DNA of 64,000 nt, taken from positions 124,001 through 188,000 of the forward strand of contig JAIVJZ010000006.1 of assembly GCA_020199775.1 (NCBI GenBank), written 5' to 3'. Each line of letters begins with the position of its first letter. The first letter of the stretch is position 1. The notes under the pieces were generated by a model, which was not told the DNA's origin, ran no database searches, and worked only from the letters and a program-made list of their open reading frames with translations. Source of the DNA: Acidobacteriota bacterium. Lineage in GTDB: Bacteria; Acidobacteriota; Blastocatellia; Pyrinomonadales; Pyrinomonadaceae. A program made the translations under genes and the position numbers. This document shows, one piece after another, positions 20,422 to 32,342 of the stretch.

Positions 20422-21546
20422 TCAGCAACTGGCCTTGCCGTGGTGTTCGGCCTCGTCAATCGCGCCGAAGGAGACGCCGATGTCGCGCGCCGTGCGGATC
20501 AGTTGGCTGTCGAGGGCGACGGTCTTGACGTTGGCGATGGCCTTCGCGAGCGGGACGGTGATGATGTCCGCCGAGTGCAGCGCGACCATCTTGCCCCTCT
20601 CGCCGCGCATCAGGGCGCGCACGGCGCACGAGCCGTAGTTGGTGGCGAGCATGCGGTCGAAGGCGTTCGGCGTGCCGCCGCGCTGGAGGTGCCCGAGCAC
20701 GACGCAACGCGTCTCTTTGCCGGTGAGGCGTTCGAGTTCGCGCGCGACGTGATGGCCGACGCCGCCGAGGCGCGGGGCATGCTCGCGGTCGCCCGCGTCC
20801 TGATAAATTTCCAAGCCGCCCGCCTCGCGCGCGCCTTCGGCCGCGACGATGATGCTGAACTGCGAATCGCAACGCTCGCGCTCCTCGATCTTCTGCGCCA
20901 CCGCTTTGAGCGAAAAGGGAATTTCGGGGATGAGGATCACGTCCGCGCCGCCCGCGATGCCCGAGTGCAGCGCGATCCAGCCCGTGTGCCGCCCCATCAC
21001 TTCGAGGATCATCACGCGGTCGTGCGAGGCGGCGGTCGTGTGCAGGCGATCAAGCGCCTCGGTCGCGATGTCGAGCGCGGTGACGAAGCCGAAGGTCAAT
21101 TCGGTGCAGGCCAGATCGTTGTCGATCGTCTTCGGCACGCCGACGACCGGCACGCCCAACTTATCGAACTCCGCGGCGATCCCCAGCGTGCCCTCGCCGC
21201 CGAGCACGATGAGGGCGTCGATGCCGAGCCGCCGGAGGTTGTCGGTCGCCTCGCGGTAGACGTGCTCCGGCTTGATGTCGCCGCCGTCCGCGCCGCCGCG
21301 CTCGACGAAATGGCCGCGGTTACGCGTGCCGAGGATCGTGCCGCCGCGCGGCAGCAGGCCGCGCACGTCCGCGGGCTTCAACTCGCGCGCGTGCGGCTCG
21401 CCGAGCAAACCTTCAAAACTATCTTCTATCCCGATGACACGCAGGTTGTACTCCGTCACGGCGGTCTTCACCACCGCGCGAATCACCGCGTTCAACCCCG
21501 GCGCGTCGCCGCCGCCCGTCACCAGCCCGATTGTTCGTATTGTCAT
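20422..21546 (-). CDS. pfkA: 6-phosphofructokinase
   Basis: IGLVTGGGDAPGLNAVIRAVV, PKTIDNDLACTELTFGF, VMGRHTGWIAL, GHLQRGGTPNAFDR. Confidence 0.95.
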   Translation of the reverse strand: MTIRTIGLVTGGGDAPGLNAVIRAVVKTAVTEYNLRVIGIEDSFEGLLGEPHARELKPADVRGLLPRGGTILGTRNRGHFVERGGADGGDIKPEHVYREATDNLRRLGIDALIVLGGEGTLGIAAEFDKLGVPVVGVPKTIDNDLACTELTFGFVTALDIATEALDRLHTTAASHDRVMILEVMGRHTGWIALHSGIAGGADVILIPEIPFSLKAVAQKIEERERCDSQFSIIVAAEGAREAGGLEIYQDAGDREHAPRLGGVGHHVARELERLTGKETRCVVLGHLQRGGTPNAFDRMLATNYGSCAVRALMRGERGKMVALHSADIITVPLAKAIANVKTVALDSQLIRTARDIGVSFGAIDEAEHHGKASC

Positions 21547-21550
21547 AAAA

Positions 21551-21626
21551 GTTTCAGGTTTCAAGTTTCAAGTTTCAAGTCTGAAAGGTCTTCGAGTTTT
21601 AACCTGAAACTTGAAACTTGAAACCT
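21551..21626. repeat. Heptad-periodic inverted repeat (GTTTCAA type)
   Basis: gtttcag gtttcaa gtttcaa gtttcaa gt ... acctgaaacttgaaacttgaaacct. Confidence 0.85.
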
Positions 21627-22359
21627 ACTTGGCTTTGACCGAAGGCGGGTCGTACTGCTCGCCGTAGTCGGCGTATTCGCGCGTGACGACCTCGCCGGGG
21701 CGCGTGTTCTCCGAGAGCAGGGAGAGCGCGTCGGCGAGCACCTGCCGTTGGAGCGCGCGCATGCCTGGGCGGCCCAGGCTGTTGCCGACACGGAAGCCCT
21801 TCGGGTAGAGCGCGCGCGGCGGGCGCATCTGCGCCGAGACCTCCGGGCTGACCGTGATGAGCACTGTCGGGATGCCGCGCATTTCGATCTCACGTTGAAC
21901 CGCCACGACCGTGCGGTGACAGACGTTCGGTCAACCGCCCGTCAGGATAACGGCGTCGGCGCGGCTGCCTTTATCGATCTCGTTGGCGATCTCCGGCGCA
22001 GTCCCTTCGTACATCGCCTTGAGTTGCATGGTGTAGCCCATGTAGCCGACGTGCTTGCGCGCGAGCCCGCCGATCACTTTGTCGGCTTCGAGTTCGCGCA
22101 GCGCGTCGAGCGGGAAGACGACGTTGATGTCGGCGTCGGCGTCCGTGTGGTCGTAGTGATGATGCGTCACCATCAACTGCGCGGTGTCCGTGTCGGGCGG
22201 GATGATGCGGAAGCCGAGGTCGCCCATCTCGTCCGCGATGTTGAAAGGCTCCTGATCGCGCAGGTGGACGCCCGCCGCCGTCACGATGGCGATGTTACTC
22301 TTCGCCAGTTCGCGCTCGAACGGCGTGAAGGGGACGCACTTTCTTGCCAGCGTAGTCAT
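21625..22359 (-). CDS. Glycine/betaine/sarcosine/D-proline reductase family selenoprotein (PrdB/GrdB-like) with in-frame TGA (Sec) at 21931-21933
   Basis: ORFs 21931..22368 and 21625..21906 are in the same frame, joined by TGA: ...RADAVILTGG-U-PNVCHRTVVAVQREIEMRG...; Sec would be residue 143 from ATG 22359. Confidence 0.85.
21900..21916 (-). promoter_or_regulatory. Candidate bacterial SECIS hairpin
   Basis: mRNA CCGCAC-GGUC-GU-G-GCGG begins 15 nt after UGA; GGUC loop resembles the E. coli fdhF SECIS apical loop. Confidence 0.5.
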
Positions 22360-22368
22360 AACGTTCAA

Positions 22369-22438
22369 GAGGTGAGAGGTCAGAGGTTAGTAGGAATCAG
22401 TTTTTGTCTTTCACCGATCTCCGGCCTCTGACCTCTGC
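22369..22438. repeat. Heptad-periodic inverted repeat (GAGGTCA type)
   Basis: gaggtga gaggtca gaggtta gtaggaa ... ccggcctctgacctctgc. Confidence 0.7.
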
Positions 22439-22441
22439 TTT

Positions 22442-22906
22442 TCACAGGTTGCGCAGCGCGTCGAACAAGACTTCGTTGTCGGGCTGATCCGAGATGTCGT
22501 GAATATCCTTGTAAGCGATCTTGCCTTCCTTATCCACGATGAAGATGGCGCGTTCGGAGATTCCATCTGACGCGCGGTATGCGCCGAAGGCCCGCGCCAC
22601 TTCGCCCTTCGGCTCGAAGTCGCTCAATAAATCATAGGACAGTCCGCCGAGCGATTTCGCCCAGGCGGTGTTACACGGGACGCTGTCAACTGAAATGCCC
22701 AGAACCTGAGCATCATAGCCTTTGAAGCGTTCGAGGTCTGCTTCATAGGCCGGCATCTGCGCCGTTCAGACCGGCGTCCACGCGAGCGGGTAAAACGCGA
22801 TCACGACATTGTTCTTGCCGCGGAAATCCGAGAGCTTCACCTTCTTGCCTTTTTCGAGGCTCGAACCAAGCTCGAAGTCCGGGGCTAAATCTCCCACTTC
22901 AGGCAT
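22442..22906 (-). CDS. Peroxiredoxin (AhpC/TSA family) with selenocysteine at peroxidatic position; in-frame TGA at 22766-22768
   Basis: Reading through: [75 protein letters not shown]...; TPVC is normal in Cys homologs. Confidence 0.9.
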
Positions 22907-23100
22907 CTTGAAATAACCCTCCTTTTAGAGTTGCCGGAAAACTAAATTGTTGCTGTGCTGTTAAAGCTGCGCATTAGACTACATGCAAAAGCCGGTCGAT
23001 TCAAGCACCCGCGCCTTCTGATTTTGTCACCTGAATGTGGCGCGGGCGTGCTTTACAAACGTGGCCGGGAAAGGGCAAAGTCATTGCCGATTCAGCAGCC

Positions 23101-24276
23101 ATGAAAACAACAACCATCACCGTCTCGCGCAAAGGCGCGGAGCGCGCCCGCGCCGGCCACCTCTGGATTTATCGCAGCGACCTCATCGACGCCGGGGGGG
23201 GCGTCGCGGCGGCGGGCGCGCCCGTCCACGTCCGCGACGAGCGCGGCCGCTTCGTCGGCTCGGCGCTCTACAGCGACCGCTCGCAGATCGCCCTGCGCCT
23301 TCTGACGTGGCGCGAAGAGCCGATTGACCGCGACTGGTGGCGCGAACGCCTGCGCGGGGCAATCGCCCGCCGCGCCGGGCTCGAACGAGAGGCCGACGCC
23401 TTTCGCCTCGTCTACGCCGAAGGCGACGCGCTGCCCTCGCTCATCGTTGATCGCTACGCCGACGTGCTCGTCCTCCAGACGCTCTCGCAAGGTACTGACG
23501 CGATCAAGAGCACGCTCGTCGAACTGCTCGTCGAACTGCTCGCGCCCCGTGCCGTCATCGAACGCAACGACGTGCGCGTCCGCGCGCTCGAAGGCTTGCC
23601 GCTCGTGTCGGGCGTCGTCTACGGCGACGCGCCCGAAGAGATGGAGGTCGTGCAGCACGGCACGCGCTTCCGCGTCGCGCCGCTCGGCGGGCAGAAGACC
23701 GGCGCGTTCCTCGACCAGCGCGAGAATCATCTCGCCGCCCGCCGCCTCGCGCGCGGTCGCGCCCTCGACTGTTTCACCTTCAACGGCGCGTTCGCGCTCC
23801 ACATGGCCGCCGCGTGCGAGAGCGTCCTCGGCCTCGACATCTCCGCCGACGCGGTCGCCGCCTCGCGACGCAACGCGGAATTGAACAACTTCTCGAACGT
23901 CGAGTTTCGCGAGGCCAACGTCTTCGACGCCCTGCGCGAGATGCAGGACGCGAACGAACGCTTCGACACCATCGTCCTCGACCCGCCCGCCTTCGCCAAA
24001 AACCGCGCCAGCGTCCGCGCCGCCGCGCGCGGCTACAAAGAGATCAACCTGCGCGCCCTGAAACTACTCAACCCCGGCGGCACACTCATCACCTGCACCT
24101 GCTCCTACCACATGACCGAGCCGCAATTCCACGAAGTGATCGCGGAAGCGGCGGCGGACGCGCGCCGCCGCTTGCAGATCGTGGAGAAACGCATCCAGTC
24201 GAGCGACCATCCCGTCCTCGTCGGCGTTCCCGAAACGCTCTATCTGAAATGCGTTATCGCCCGCGCGGTCGATTGA
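23101..24276 (+). CDS. Class I SAM-dependent rRNA methyltransferase, PUA domain (RlmI-like)
   Basis: ARAGHLWIYRSDL, GAFLDQRENH, DCFTFNGAFALHMA, DTIVLDPPAFAKN. Confidence 0.9.
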   Translation: MKTTTITVSRKGAERARAGHLWIYRSDLIDAGGGVAAAGAPVHVRDERGRFVGSALYSDRSQIALRLLTWREEPIDRDWWRERLRGAIARRAGLEREADAFRLVYAEGDALPSLIVDRYADVLVLQTLSQGTDAIKSTLVELLVELLAPRAVIERNDVRVRALEGLPLVSGVVYGDAPEEMEVVQHGTRFRVAPLGGQKTGAFLDQRENHLAARRLARGRALDCFTFNGAFALHMAAACESVLGLDISADAVAASRRNAELNNFSNVEFREANVFDALREMQDANERFDTIVLDPPAFAKNRASVRAAARGYKEINLRALKLLNPGGTLITCTCSYHMTEPQFHEVIAEAAADARRRLQIVEKRIQSSDHPVLVGVPETLYLKCVIARAVD

Positions 24277-24459
24277 AATTTCGACCGGGGATGGTCTCAC
24301 ACCGCCCGGCTGCCGCAAATATGTTTCAGGTGTCGTAACAACTTGAAGCGATAAAAACTCTTTCCCGCGTTTCGCGCGGGCGTTCGGCGGCCTGCGGCCT
24401 GCGGCGCGCGGATTGCTTTGTCCGACTTCGGAGATTTGATCTCCGCGAGGGGAAAAAGT

Positions 24460-24876
24460 ATGTCTAAGAAAATTCTGTCATCAATGCTTATCGCTCTGCT
24501 GATTAATATGTTCATGGTGGTGATGCCCGTGCGGGCTGGCGCGCAGGTGGTCGAACAGACTCGCAACGTCGAGCGGGTGAAAGAGAATGTTCGTAAGCTC
24601 GGGATCGGCGAGGCCGCGCGCCTTGAGTTGAAGCTGTGGGACGGGAGGAAGCTGAAGGGCTATCTGCGCGAAGCGGGGGAGGACGACTTTACCGTCGCGG
24701 ACGTGAATACCGGCGGGGCGACGACGCTAGCCTACGCGCAGGTCAAAGGGGTCAAAGGCAGCAACCGTTCGGACGCCGCTCAGGTCGGGCTGACGCTTGC
24801 CAAAGGCGCGGCGATAGTCGGGGCAATCGCCATCGGCTTCACGCTTCTGATGTTGGTTACAATCCCGAAAACCTAG
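24460..24876 (+). CDS. Hypothetical secreted/membrane protein
   Basis: N-terminal signal peptide and C-terminal TM segment. Confidence 0.65.
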   Translation: MSKKILSSMLIALLINMFMVVMPVRAGAQVVEQTRNVERVKENVRKLGIGEAARLELKLWDGRKLKGYLREAGEDDFTVADVNTGGATTLAYAQVKGVKGSNRSDAAQVGLTLAKGAAIVGAIAIGFTLLMLVTIPKT

Positions 24877-24940
24877 TCGTCTCACCCGCCCGTTGTCGGC
24901 GGTGTCGGGACGCGCGTGCGGCGCGGCCGGTTGTTCGGCG

Positions 24941-26665
24941 TCAGCTTTGCGACGCGCCGTTGCGCACCATCTCTGCGAGGCGTTTGGCGTCGGGGAAGAC
25001 TTCGAGCGCGCGCAGGAGTTGCGGGTCGCCGTCGAGCAGGGCGCGGACGGAGGCTTCGTTGCCGTAAGCGGCCGTCACGATCTCTTCTCGGATGCGCAGG
25101 CGAACGTAATCGAGGTCGGCGTCGATTTGCGCATTCGTCAAATTCGATTCGGCGTCGCGGCGGACGTGGGCGCGAAAGGCTTCGATGACGCGCTCGTTCA
25201 CGGGATAGTCGGACGAGCGCGGGAACTGGCCGTAGAGGGTTTTCTCCACGCGGTAACTTTCGAGGCCGGGGATTTGACCGGCGACGAGTTCGCGCGTGAA
25301 CTGGAAAGCGGCCTCGAAGATGCGACCGCGCGCGGGGCTGCTCACGTCGAGCGGTTTCACTTCGATGTCGGGCGTGATGCCGCCGCCGCCGTAGAAGATT
25401 CGACCGGCGGCCGTCTTGACGGCGGGGCCGGTGGGCGGGTGCGGCGTGGGAGCCGGGGTCGGCTCCGGCGTCGTCGTGTGTGTGCTCGGCGTCACGGGCA
25501 AACTGGGCGTGAGCGGCGTGCTCGGGCGCGGTTCGTCGTCGGCGTCGTGGCGGACGTAGTAATCGTAGAGCGAGCCGTTTGAGTAGTCGCGTTGAATCGA
25601 GCGGCCGTAGGGCGTGTAATATTTTTGCGTGGTGAGCGTCAGACCCGTGCCGTAGTCGAGCGAGAAGACGCGCTGCACCAGACCCTTGCCGAAGGTCGTC
25701 TCGCCGACGAGGTAGCCGCGCCCGTAATCCTGTATCGCGCCCGCCACGATCTCGGAAGCCGACGCGGAGTTGCGGTTGACCAAGACGACGAGCGGAAAGT
25801 CTTCGGGGTCGTAGGCCGTGTTCTCGAACGTCTGCGGCGTACCGTACTCGCCGCGCCCGCGCACGCTCACGATGGTTTGCCCACGCGGCAGGAATTGGCT
25901 CGCCACGTTGATCGACTCTTTGAGCAGGCCGCCGGGATTGTTGCGCAGGTCGAGGACGAGTTGGCGCAAGCCTTCATCCTTGAGCCGCTTGATGGCCTGT
26001 TCCAGTTCGTCGCTCGTCGTGCTGGTGAAGCCGCCCGTGAGGGCGACGTAGCCCGTCGAGGGGCGGATCATGTAGGCCGTGCGGATCGAGGGCTGCGAGA
26101 CGGCGTCGCGGACGATGGTGAAGTAGAAGGGCGCGTTCGCGCCCGCGCGTTCGACTTTAAGGTTGACCGGCTCGCCGCGCTCGCCGCGCACGGCTTTCGA
26201 GACCTGTTCGCTCGTCCACTCGCGCGCGCCCTTGCCGTCAACTTCGACGATGCGGTCGCCGTAGCGCAGTCCGGCGCGCGCCGCCGGAGTGTTCGGCACG
26301 GGCGACTGCACGTAGACGCCGTCGCGGTGGCGCAGGATGGTCACGCCGATGCCGAAGAACTCGGAGTCGTGATCCTGTTTGAGCTTGTCGTAGTCGGTGC
26401 GCGTGAAAAAAGTCGAATGCGGGTCGAGCGTCGAGAGCATGCCCTGGATGGCGGCCTGATTGGCCTTCTCGTAGTCGATCTCGTCGGCGTACTCGTTGGC
26501 GATGAGCGAGAGCACTTCCTTGTAGTCGTGCTCGATGATGGCGTCGGCGTCCGCGCTCGTGCCCGTCACGATGCGCTGCTCGACGCGCCGTGCCACGATG
26601 CCGCCCGCGATAGCTGCCACGGCCACGACCACTGCGGCGACGATGAGACCCAACCTCTTCTTCAT
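24941..26665 (-). CDS. S41 family C-terminal processing peptidase
   Basis: PDZ domain GIGVTILRHRDGVYVQSPVPNTPAARAGLRYGDRI; LVLDLRNNPGGLL; NRNSASASEIVAGAIQDYGRG catalytic region. Confidence 0.93.
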   Translation of the reverse strand: MKKRLGLIVAAVVVAVAAIAGGIVARRVEQRIVTGTSADADAIIEHDYKEVLSLIANEYADEIDYEKANQAAIQGMLSTLDPHSTFFTRTDYDKLKQDHDSEFFGIGVTILRHRDGVYVQSPVPNTPAARAGLRYGDRIVEVDGKGAREWTSEQVSKAVRGERGEPVNLKVERAGANAPFYFTIVRDAVSQPSIRTAYMIRPSTGYVALTGGFTSTTSDELEQAIKRLKDEGLRQLVLDLRNNPGGLLKESINVASQFLPRGQTIVSVRGRGEYGTPQTFENTAYDPEDFPLVVLVNRNSASASEIVAGAIQDYGRGYLVGETTFGKGLVQRVFSLDYGTGLTLTTQKYYTPYGRSIQRDYSNGSLYDYYVRHDADDEPRPSTPLTPSLPVTPSTHTTTPEPTPAPTPHPPTGPAVKTAAGRIFYGGGGITPDIEVKPLDVSSPARGRIFEAAFQFTRELVAGQIPGLESYRVEKTLYGQFPRSSDYPVNERVIEAFRAHVRRDAESNLTNAQIDADLDYVRLRIREEIVTAAYGNEASVRALLDGDPQLLRALEVFPDAKRLAEMVRNGASQS

Positions 26666-26790
26666 AACTTACGCCCGGATTCTTTCCCGCTAATCAACTC
26701 TTTCGACTGCCCGAATTTTAACACACCGGCGCGCGCGCCGCCGAAACCGCGCGCGCGCCGGAGGCCGTGTGCTATAAAGAAGCGACATGC

Positions 26791-26857
26791 GACGGGTGAC
26801 GGGTGACGAGATTGACTTCGTCTTGATCCTGTCGCCCGTCACCTGTCACCCGTCACT
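26791..26857. repeat. Heptad-periodic inverted repeat (GACGGGT type)
   Basis: gacgggt gacgggt gacgag ... cgcccgtcacctgtcacccgtcact; just upstream of ATG 26874. Confidence 0.8.
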
Positions 26858-26873
26858 GTTTCAGGGAGTTTTC

Positions 26874-27731
26874 ATGTCGTTGAATCTTTCACTCGTCATC
26901 CCGGCCTATAACGAGTCGGCGCGTCTGGGGAGAACCTTGCAGACCGCCTTCGAGTACCTGAACGCGCAAACGTCCGAGAGCGAGATCATCGTCGTCGATG
27001 ACGGCTCGACGGACGAGACGGCGCAGGTCGCCGCCGAGAGTTTCGAGAATTTTTCCGGCCGGGTCAGCAGCCACGTCATCCGCGTCCCCGTCAATCGCGG
27101 CAAAGGTCACGCCGTTCGCGCCGGGCTGCTCGCCGCGCGCGCGCCCGTCGCGCTCTTCTCCGACGCCGACCTCTCGACGCCGCTGATGGAGACGCCGAAG
27201 CTCGTCGCGCCGATACGCGCGGGCGAATACGACCTCGTCTTCGGCTCGCGTGCGCTGGATCGCCGTCTCATCGGCACGCACCAGCCGTGGCGACGCGAAC
27301 AGAGCGGGCGCGTCTTCAACCTCGTGATGCGGCTCGCGACGGGGCTGCCGTTCTGGGACACGCAGTGCGGCTTCAAAGCCTTTCGCATGGACGTGTGCCG
27401 CCCGCTCGTCGAAGCCGGGAAGATCGACCGCTTCGGCTTCGACGTTGAACTGCTCTACGTCGCGCATCTGGCGGGCTTGCGGCTGCACGAGCGCGCCGTG
27501 CGTTGGAATGATGTCGCGGGCAGCAAGGTGAGTTTTATGAACGGCCTCCACGGCTTCCTCGAACTGCGCGAACTGCGGCGGGAGGCGCGACGCGGCAGCT
27601 ACGACCGCGCCGTCGAAGCGGCGCGCGCCCTCGCCGACACGCCGCAGGCGCGCGCCCCCATCTTCAACGCGGGGGATGCGCCGGAGAGCGACGTTTCACC
27701 CGAACTTGCCGGCGCGGCGCGGCGTATTTGA
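26874..27731 (+). CDS. Glycosyltransferase family 2 (dolichyl-phosphate glucosyltransferase-like)
   Basis: LSLVIPAYNESARLGRTL, IIVVDDGSTDET, ALFSDADLSTP. Confidence 0.92.
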   Translation: MSLNLSLVIPAYNESARLGRTLQTAFEYLNAQTSESEIIVVDDGSTDETAQVAAESFENFSGRVSSHVIRVPVNRGKGHAVRAGLLAARAPVALFSDADLSTPLMETPKLVAPIRAGEYDLVFGSRALDRRLIGTHQPWRREQSGRVFNLVMRLATGLPFWDTQCGFKAFRMDVCRPLVEAGKIDRFGFDVELLYVAHLAGLRLHERAVRWNDVAGSKVSFMNGLHGFLELRELRREARRGSYDRAVEAARALADTPQARAPIFNAGDAPESDVSPELAGAARRI

Positions 27732-27768
27732 CGAGTTAGACGGGACAGACCTTTGACCGGAGGCGTCT

Positions 27769-28518
27769 ATGACAGCGCGACTCAACGTTAACATCGATCA
27801 CGTGGCGACCGTCAGGCAGGCGCGGCGTGCGCCCGAACCGAGCCTCGTCGCGGCGGCCATGCTCTGCGAGCAGGCCGGGGCTGACGGCATCACCATCCAC
27901 CTGCGCGCCGACCGCCGCCACATTCAGGACGCAGACCTCCACACCCTGCGCGGGGCAGTCACGACCTATCTCAACGTCGAGATGAACGTCTCCGACGAGA
28001 TGATCGGGATCGCGCTCGAAGCGCGCCCCGACGCCGTGACGCTCGTTCCCGAAACCGCCAACGAGATCACGACCGAGGGCGGACTCGACGTGCGCTCACA
28101 ACTCGAAAACGTCCACGGCGCGATTGACAACTTACGCAAAGGCGGGCTCTTCGCCTGCGTCTTTCTCGACCCAGACGCCGAACAGATCACCGCCGCGCAC
28201 GAGGCGGGCGCGCAGCAGGTCGAACTTTGCACCGCGCTCTATGCGGAGGCCACGCTCGGCGCGCGTGGCTTTCACGGCGAAGGCGCGGCGCGCGCCGCAC
28301 ACGAACTGCAACGCCTGCACGAAGCCGCCACGCTCGCCGCGCAATACGGCCTGCGCGTCGCCGCCGGGCACGGCCTCACTTACCGCAACGTCGGCGCGGT
28401 CGCCCGCATACAAGAGATCACCGAGTTCAACATCGGCCACAACATCATCTCCCGCGCCGTCCTCGTCGGCCTTGAGCGCGCCGTCAGGGAGATGCGCGAA
28501 GAGATTATCCGGGGTTGA
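27769..28518 (+). CDS. pdxJ: Pyridoxine 5'-phosphate synthase
   Basis: [49 protein letters not shown]. Confidence 0.96.
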   Translation: MTARLNVNIDHVATVRQARRAPEPSLVAAAMLCEQAGADGITIHLRADRRHIQDADLHTLRGAVTTYLNVEMNVSDEMIGIALEARPDAVTLVPETANEITTEGGLDVRSQLENVHGAIDNLRKGGLFACVFLDPDAEQITAAHEAGAQQVELCTALYAEATLGARGFHGEGAARAAHELQRLHEAATLAAQYGLRVAAGHGLTYRNVGAVARIQEITEFNIGHNIISRAVLVGLERAVREMREEIIRG

Positions 28519-28724
28519 ACCGCGCCCGGTCGCGCCGCCTGCCCGGCGCATGGGCTATGCAAATAAAAACGCCGGAGAGCTACACGGTCGAAGAGCGGCT
28601 CCCGATCCGCTCCCCAACCGATACGCTCTCCGGCGTTACCTCCGGCCGGACAAAACTGCCCGACCGAATCTCTAGAGATTGTCAGACGCTCCGCGAAATT
28701 GTCAGACGCGCCGCGCCGCCCGGC

Positions 28725-28967
28725 TCAGGCCGACTGCGACTTGTTCTGTTCCACGCCGCGCCCGGTCTGCCGCTGCAACTCGTCGATGCGCTTCGACGCT
28801 TCGGCCTTCGTCAAATTCTCGTCAAACTCCACTTTGGCCTCTTCCGAAAGCGTCTTCAGATACGAACGCTGCGCGCCGGTCATCGGCTCGTCGCCCGTCG
28901 TCCAGTCTTCCGGGTTCTTGATGGTGTTGCTCTCGTTCGCCTGTTCCTGCGTCTGCTTGTCAGTCAC
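28725..28967 (-). CDS. DUF3072 domain-containing protein
   Basis: MTGAQRSYLKTLSEEAKVEFDENLTKAEASKRIDELQ. Confidence 0.8.
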   Translation of the reverse strand: MTDKQTQEQANESNTIKNPEDWTTGDEPMTGAQRSYLKTLSEEAKVEFDENLTKAEASKRIDELQRQTGRGVEQNKSQSA

Positions 28968-29012
28968 TTTCTCTCTCCCCCTTTTGTTCGTCGCTTGATG
29001 TTTTGTTCAGAT

Positions 29013-30068
29013 TCAACTCGCCAACAAATCCTGCTGCACCTTCGGCGGCGCGAGTCCGAGATGCTTATATGCTGCGCGCGTGGCGACGCGGCCGCGCGGC
29101 GTGCGATTCAAAAAGCCGATCTGGATCAGGTAAGGCTCGATGATCTCTTCGATTGACTCGCGCTCCTCGCTGATCGAGGCGGCAATCGTGCCGATGCCGA
29201 CCGGCCCGCCGTCGAACTTCTCGATGATCGCCGTCAGAATCTTGCGGTCAACTTCGTCCAGCCCGAACTTGTCAACTTCCATCTCGTCGAGCGCGCGCTT
29301 CGATAGAGCTTGCGTGATGCGCCCGTCGCCCAGCACTTGCGCGTAGTCGCGCACGCGCCGGAGCAGGCGATTGGCGATGCGCGGTGTGCCCCGCGCCCGC
29401 CGCGCGATCTCTTTCGCGCCCGTCGCCTCGATCTCCGCGTTCAGAATTTCCGCCGAACGGTGGACGATGATCTCAAGGTCTTTTTGCGAATAAAAGTCGA
29501 GATGAAAGACGATGCCGAAGCGGCCGCGCAAAGGTGCGGTGATGAGACCGGCGCGCGTCGTCGCCCCGACGAGCGTGAACTTCGGCAAGTCCAGTTTGAT
29601 GGAGCGCGCGGCCGTCCCCTGCCCGATCATGATGTCGAGTTGATAGTCCTCCATCGCCGGGTAGAGCACTTCCTCGATCTGCGGCTTGAGACGATGAATC
29701 TCGTCTATGAAGAGGACTTCGCCTTCCTGCAAGTTGGTCAAGACGGCCGCGAGGTCGCCGCCGCGTTCGATGGCGGGCGCGCTCACGCTCTTGAGCGGCG
29801 CGTTCATCTCCTCCGCGATGATCTGCGAGAGCGTCGTCTTGCCGAGCCCCGGCGGGCCGAAGAACAGCACGTGGTCGAGGGCTTCGCGCCTTCCTAGCGC
29901 GGCGCGCAAAAAGATTTTCAGATTGGTCGTGATCTTGTTCTGGCCGACGTACTCGTCGAGCGTGCGCGGGCGCAAACTCGGCTCGGCCTGAAGGTCTTCC
30001 GGCGTCGCTGCGCCCGAAATTTCGCGCGCGGCATCCGTCCTCTCAAGCGTGGATTCCTGTGGCATCAA
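29013..30068 (-). CDS. ruvB: Holliday junction branch migration helicase RuvB
   Basis: [45 protein letters not shown]. Confidence 0.97.
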   Translation of the reverse strand: MMPQESTLERTDAAREISGAATPEDLQAEPSLRPRTLDEYVGQNKITTNLKIFLRAALGRREALDHVLFFGPPGLGKTTLSQIIAEEMNAPLKSVSAPAIERGGDLAAVLTNLQEGEVLFIDEIHRLKPQIEEVLYPAMEDYQLDIMIGQGTAARSIKLDLPKFTLVGATTRAGLITAPLRGRFGIVFHLDFYSQKDLEIIVHRSAEILNAEIEATGAKEIARRARGTPRIANRLLRRVRDYAQVLGDGRITQALSKRALDEMEVDKFGLDEVDRKILTAIIEKFDGGPVGIGTIAASISEERESIEEIIEPYLIQIGFLNRTPRGRVATRAAYKHLGLAPPKVQQDLLAS

Positions 30069-30174
30069 CTCTCTCCCCGGTGTCTCTTTCCGCCATCCTT
30101 CAAACGAGACGGATTATACCGCTTTTGAATCGTTGTTGCAAGTGTGAAACAAAAAAAAGATGTCGATAAAAATG

Positions 30175-30213
30175 AAAGCGGAGGTTGAGCACACCGGTCT
30201 CAACCTCCGCTTT
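30175..30213. terminator. Terminator-like hairpin
   Basis: AAAGCGGAGGTTGAG / CTCAACCTCCGCTTT; downstream of atpC on the minus strand. Confidence 0.7.
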
Positions 30214-30242
30214 CGCCGGCCGGTAAATTTTAACTTAGGGGG

Positions 30243-30668
30243 TTAGCTCGCCGTGCTGCTGCTGCTGTCGCCCGCGATCTGGAGGCGCGCCACGGAGCGT
30301 TCGAACTGGGTGCGTGCGTGTGATAAATCATCTTCCGAGCCGGTGGTCGTGCCGAGCAGTTTTTCGGCTTGATCGCGTTCGGCGCGGGCGCGTGCGGCGT
30401 CGATCTCTTCGGGACGTTCGGCCAACTCGGCGAGCACGGCGACGCGGTCGTCGCTCACTTCGACGAAGCCGCCGGAGACGTGCAGGCGGCGCACGGTCGT
30501 GCCTTGCGTGTAAGAGAGGACGCCGGTTTGCAGTTGCGAGATGAGCGGCGTGTGGCCGGGCAGGATGCCGAGTTCGCCGCCCAAGGCCGGCAGCGTCACC
30601 GCATCGACCGCCTCCGACAAGACGCCGCGCTCCGGTGTGATGATGTCGAGTTGTAATCTGTCAGCCAT
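30243..30668 (-). CDS. atpC: F1F0 ATP synthase subunit epsilon
   Basis: LQLDIITPERGVLSEAVDAVTLPALGGELGILPGHTPLISQL. Confidence 0.95.
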   Translation of the reverse strand: MADRLQLDIITPERGVLSEAVDAVTLPALGGELGILPGHTPLISQLQTGVLSYTQGTTVRRLHVSGGFVEVSDDRVAVLAELAERPEEIDAARARAERDQAEKLLGTTTGSEDDLSHARTQFERSVARLQIAGDSSSSTAS

Positions 30669-30675
30669 AAATTAA

Positions 30676-30754
30676 ATGATGAAGGAGGAACGCGGAACGT
30701 TGAAGTTAAGAGCAGTTGTCTTTACATTCATCGTTCATCGTTCCTACTTCATAC
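30676..30754. repeat. Heptad-periodic inverted repeat (ACGATGA type), inverted orientation
   Basis: atgatgaaggaggaacgcggaacgttgaagtta...tttacattcatcgttcatcgttcctacttcatac; in the atpD-atpC spacer. Confidence 0.8.
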
Positions 30755-30761
30755 TTTTCTT

Positions 30762-32342
<1,581 letters not shown>

